5,486 nucleotides of DNA from Peptoniphilaceae bacterium (GTDB taxonomy: Bacteria; Bacillota; Clostridia; Tissierellales; Peptoniphilaceae), in the NCBI GenBank assembly GCA_902363535.1, contig CABJAE010000027.1, positions 1 to 5,486 of the forward strand. Direction: 5' to 3'. The notes beneath the pieces are model-generated. The model ran no database searches. It was not told the DNA's origin and saw nothing but the letters and a program-made list of their open reading frames with translations. The position numbers and the translations under genes are program-made. This document shows, one piece after another, positions 5,191 to 5,486 of the stretch. Every line of letters starts with the position of its first letter. The first letter of the stretch is position 1.

Positions 5191-5486
5191 ATGGCAAAAT
5201 ACAGTTATGAATTTAAAAGGAAAATTGTTGAGGAATACTTGGGCCGCAAAGCAGGTTATAAAACTCTGGCTATGAAATATCAAATTGACCATTCGCAGAT
5301 CAGACGCTGGGTGAACAATTACAAACAATTTGGCGATGAAGGGTTAATGCGCTCTAGAAATAATCGTGCGTACAGTGTAGAGTTTAAGTTAGAAGCCATC
5401 ACACGCTACGAAACGAGCGAATGCAGCTACCAACAATTGGCCCTTGAACTCGGTTTAACAAATCCATCCATGATTGTTAACTGGCG
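5191..5486 (+). CDS. IS3-family transposase OrfA, IS150 group (partial, cut by window end)
   Basis: Ninety-eight codons are present, with no stop before the window edge. The protein begins MAKYSYEFKRKIVEEYL and carries two tandem helix-turn-helix units of the IS150-group OrfA type. The first spans about residues 5-55 (GYKTLAMKYQIDHSQIRRWV followed by FGDEGLMRSR). The second starts with YSVEFKLEAITRYE near 63 and reaches LALELGLTNPSMIVNW at the end. These bind the terminal repeats; the catalytic DDE domain would be in OrfB, made by frameshifting beyond the window. The ATG follows a GGGGGT ribosome site held in a hairpin. No frameshift or internal stop is seen in the visible part, so the copy may be active. 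Confidence 0.93.
   Translation, partial: MAKYSYEFKRKIVEEYLGRKAGYKTLAMKYQIDHSQIRRWVNNYKQFGDEGLMRSRNNRAYSVEFKLEAITRYETSECSYQQLALELGLTNPSMIVNW

Larger units (their letters stand above)
5138..5486 (+). mobile_element. IS3-family (IS150-group) insertion sequence, left part only
   Basis: The element starts with the terminal repeat TGCACTGACCCCC (from 5138), continuing through AAAAGTTGGACC to 5162; the TG start and C-run/GTTGGAC pattern are typical of IS150-group ends. OrfA begins 53 bases inside. The right part, with OrfB and the other terminal repeat, lies outside the window. A 3-bp target duplication would be CTT (5135-5137) but cannot be verified. The element is more AT-rich than the genes to its left, consistent with acquisition. 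A degenerate inverted copy of its end is present at 1472-1526. Confidence 0.9.

Overview
The window looks like chromosomal DNA of a Gram-positive Firmicute of moderate GC content. The genes are GC-rich at third codon positions and the intergenic stretches are AT-rich. Strong AGGAGG-type ribosome sites, a sigma-A-type promoter, a tight rho-independent terminator and a peptidoglycan cross-bridge gene pair all fit this. An anaerobic coccus (Peptoniphilaceae-like) or a lactic-acid-bacterium relative would be compatible, but the genus cannot be fixed from this sequence.

Layout: positions 1-311 hold no gene I can support, only inverted repeats, the most striking being a perfect 17-bp stem with a 3-nt loop at 267-303. 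A self-contained rightward transcription unit follows: a consensus-like promoter (312-340), a small sigma-70-family factor (390-947), an overlapping zinc-dependent N-acetylmuramoyl-L-alanine amidase (916-1389) and a UUCG-loop terminator (1424-1447). The convergent gap to the next operon holds a 55-bp copy of an insertion-sequence end (1472-1526), near-identical to the live-looking end at 5138 but inverted.

Three genes then read leftward. SelO protein adenylyltransferase (4926-3526) comes first, then, after an 84-bp gap with its own candidate promoter, an aspartate/glutamate racemase (3441-2764) coupled by a TAATG junction to an ATP-grasp ligase (2764-1553). The last two match the known pairing of aspartate racemase with D-aspartate ligase. 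The likely pathway is: the racemase makes a D-amino acid (D-Asp, possibly D-Glu) and the ligase attaches it to the side-chain amine of the peptidoglycan stem peptide. The right edge is the start of an IS3-family (IS150-group) element: terminal repeat, hairpin and the first 98 codons of OrfA, cut by the window end.

Two units therefore concern the cell wall: one builds the cross-bridge, while the sigma/amidase unit encodes an enzyme that cuts the wall next to a potential specialised transcription factor. No CRISPR array, tRNA or rRNA gene was seen. The most interesting items are the sigma-amidase operon, the hairpin against its promoter, and the IS end sitting where the ligase operon needs a terminator.
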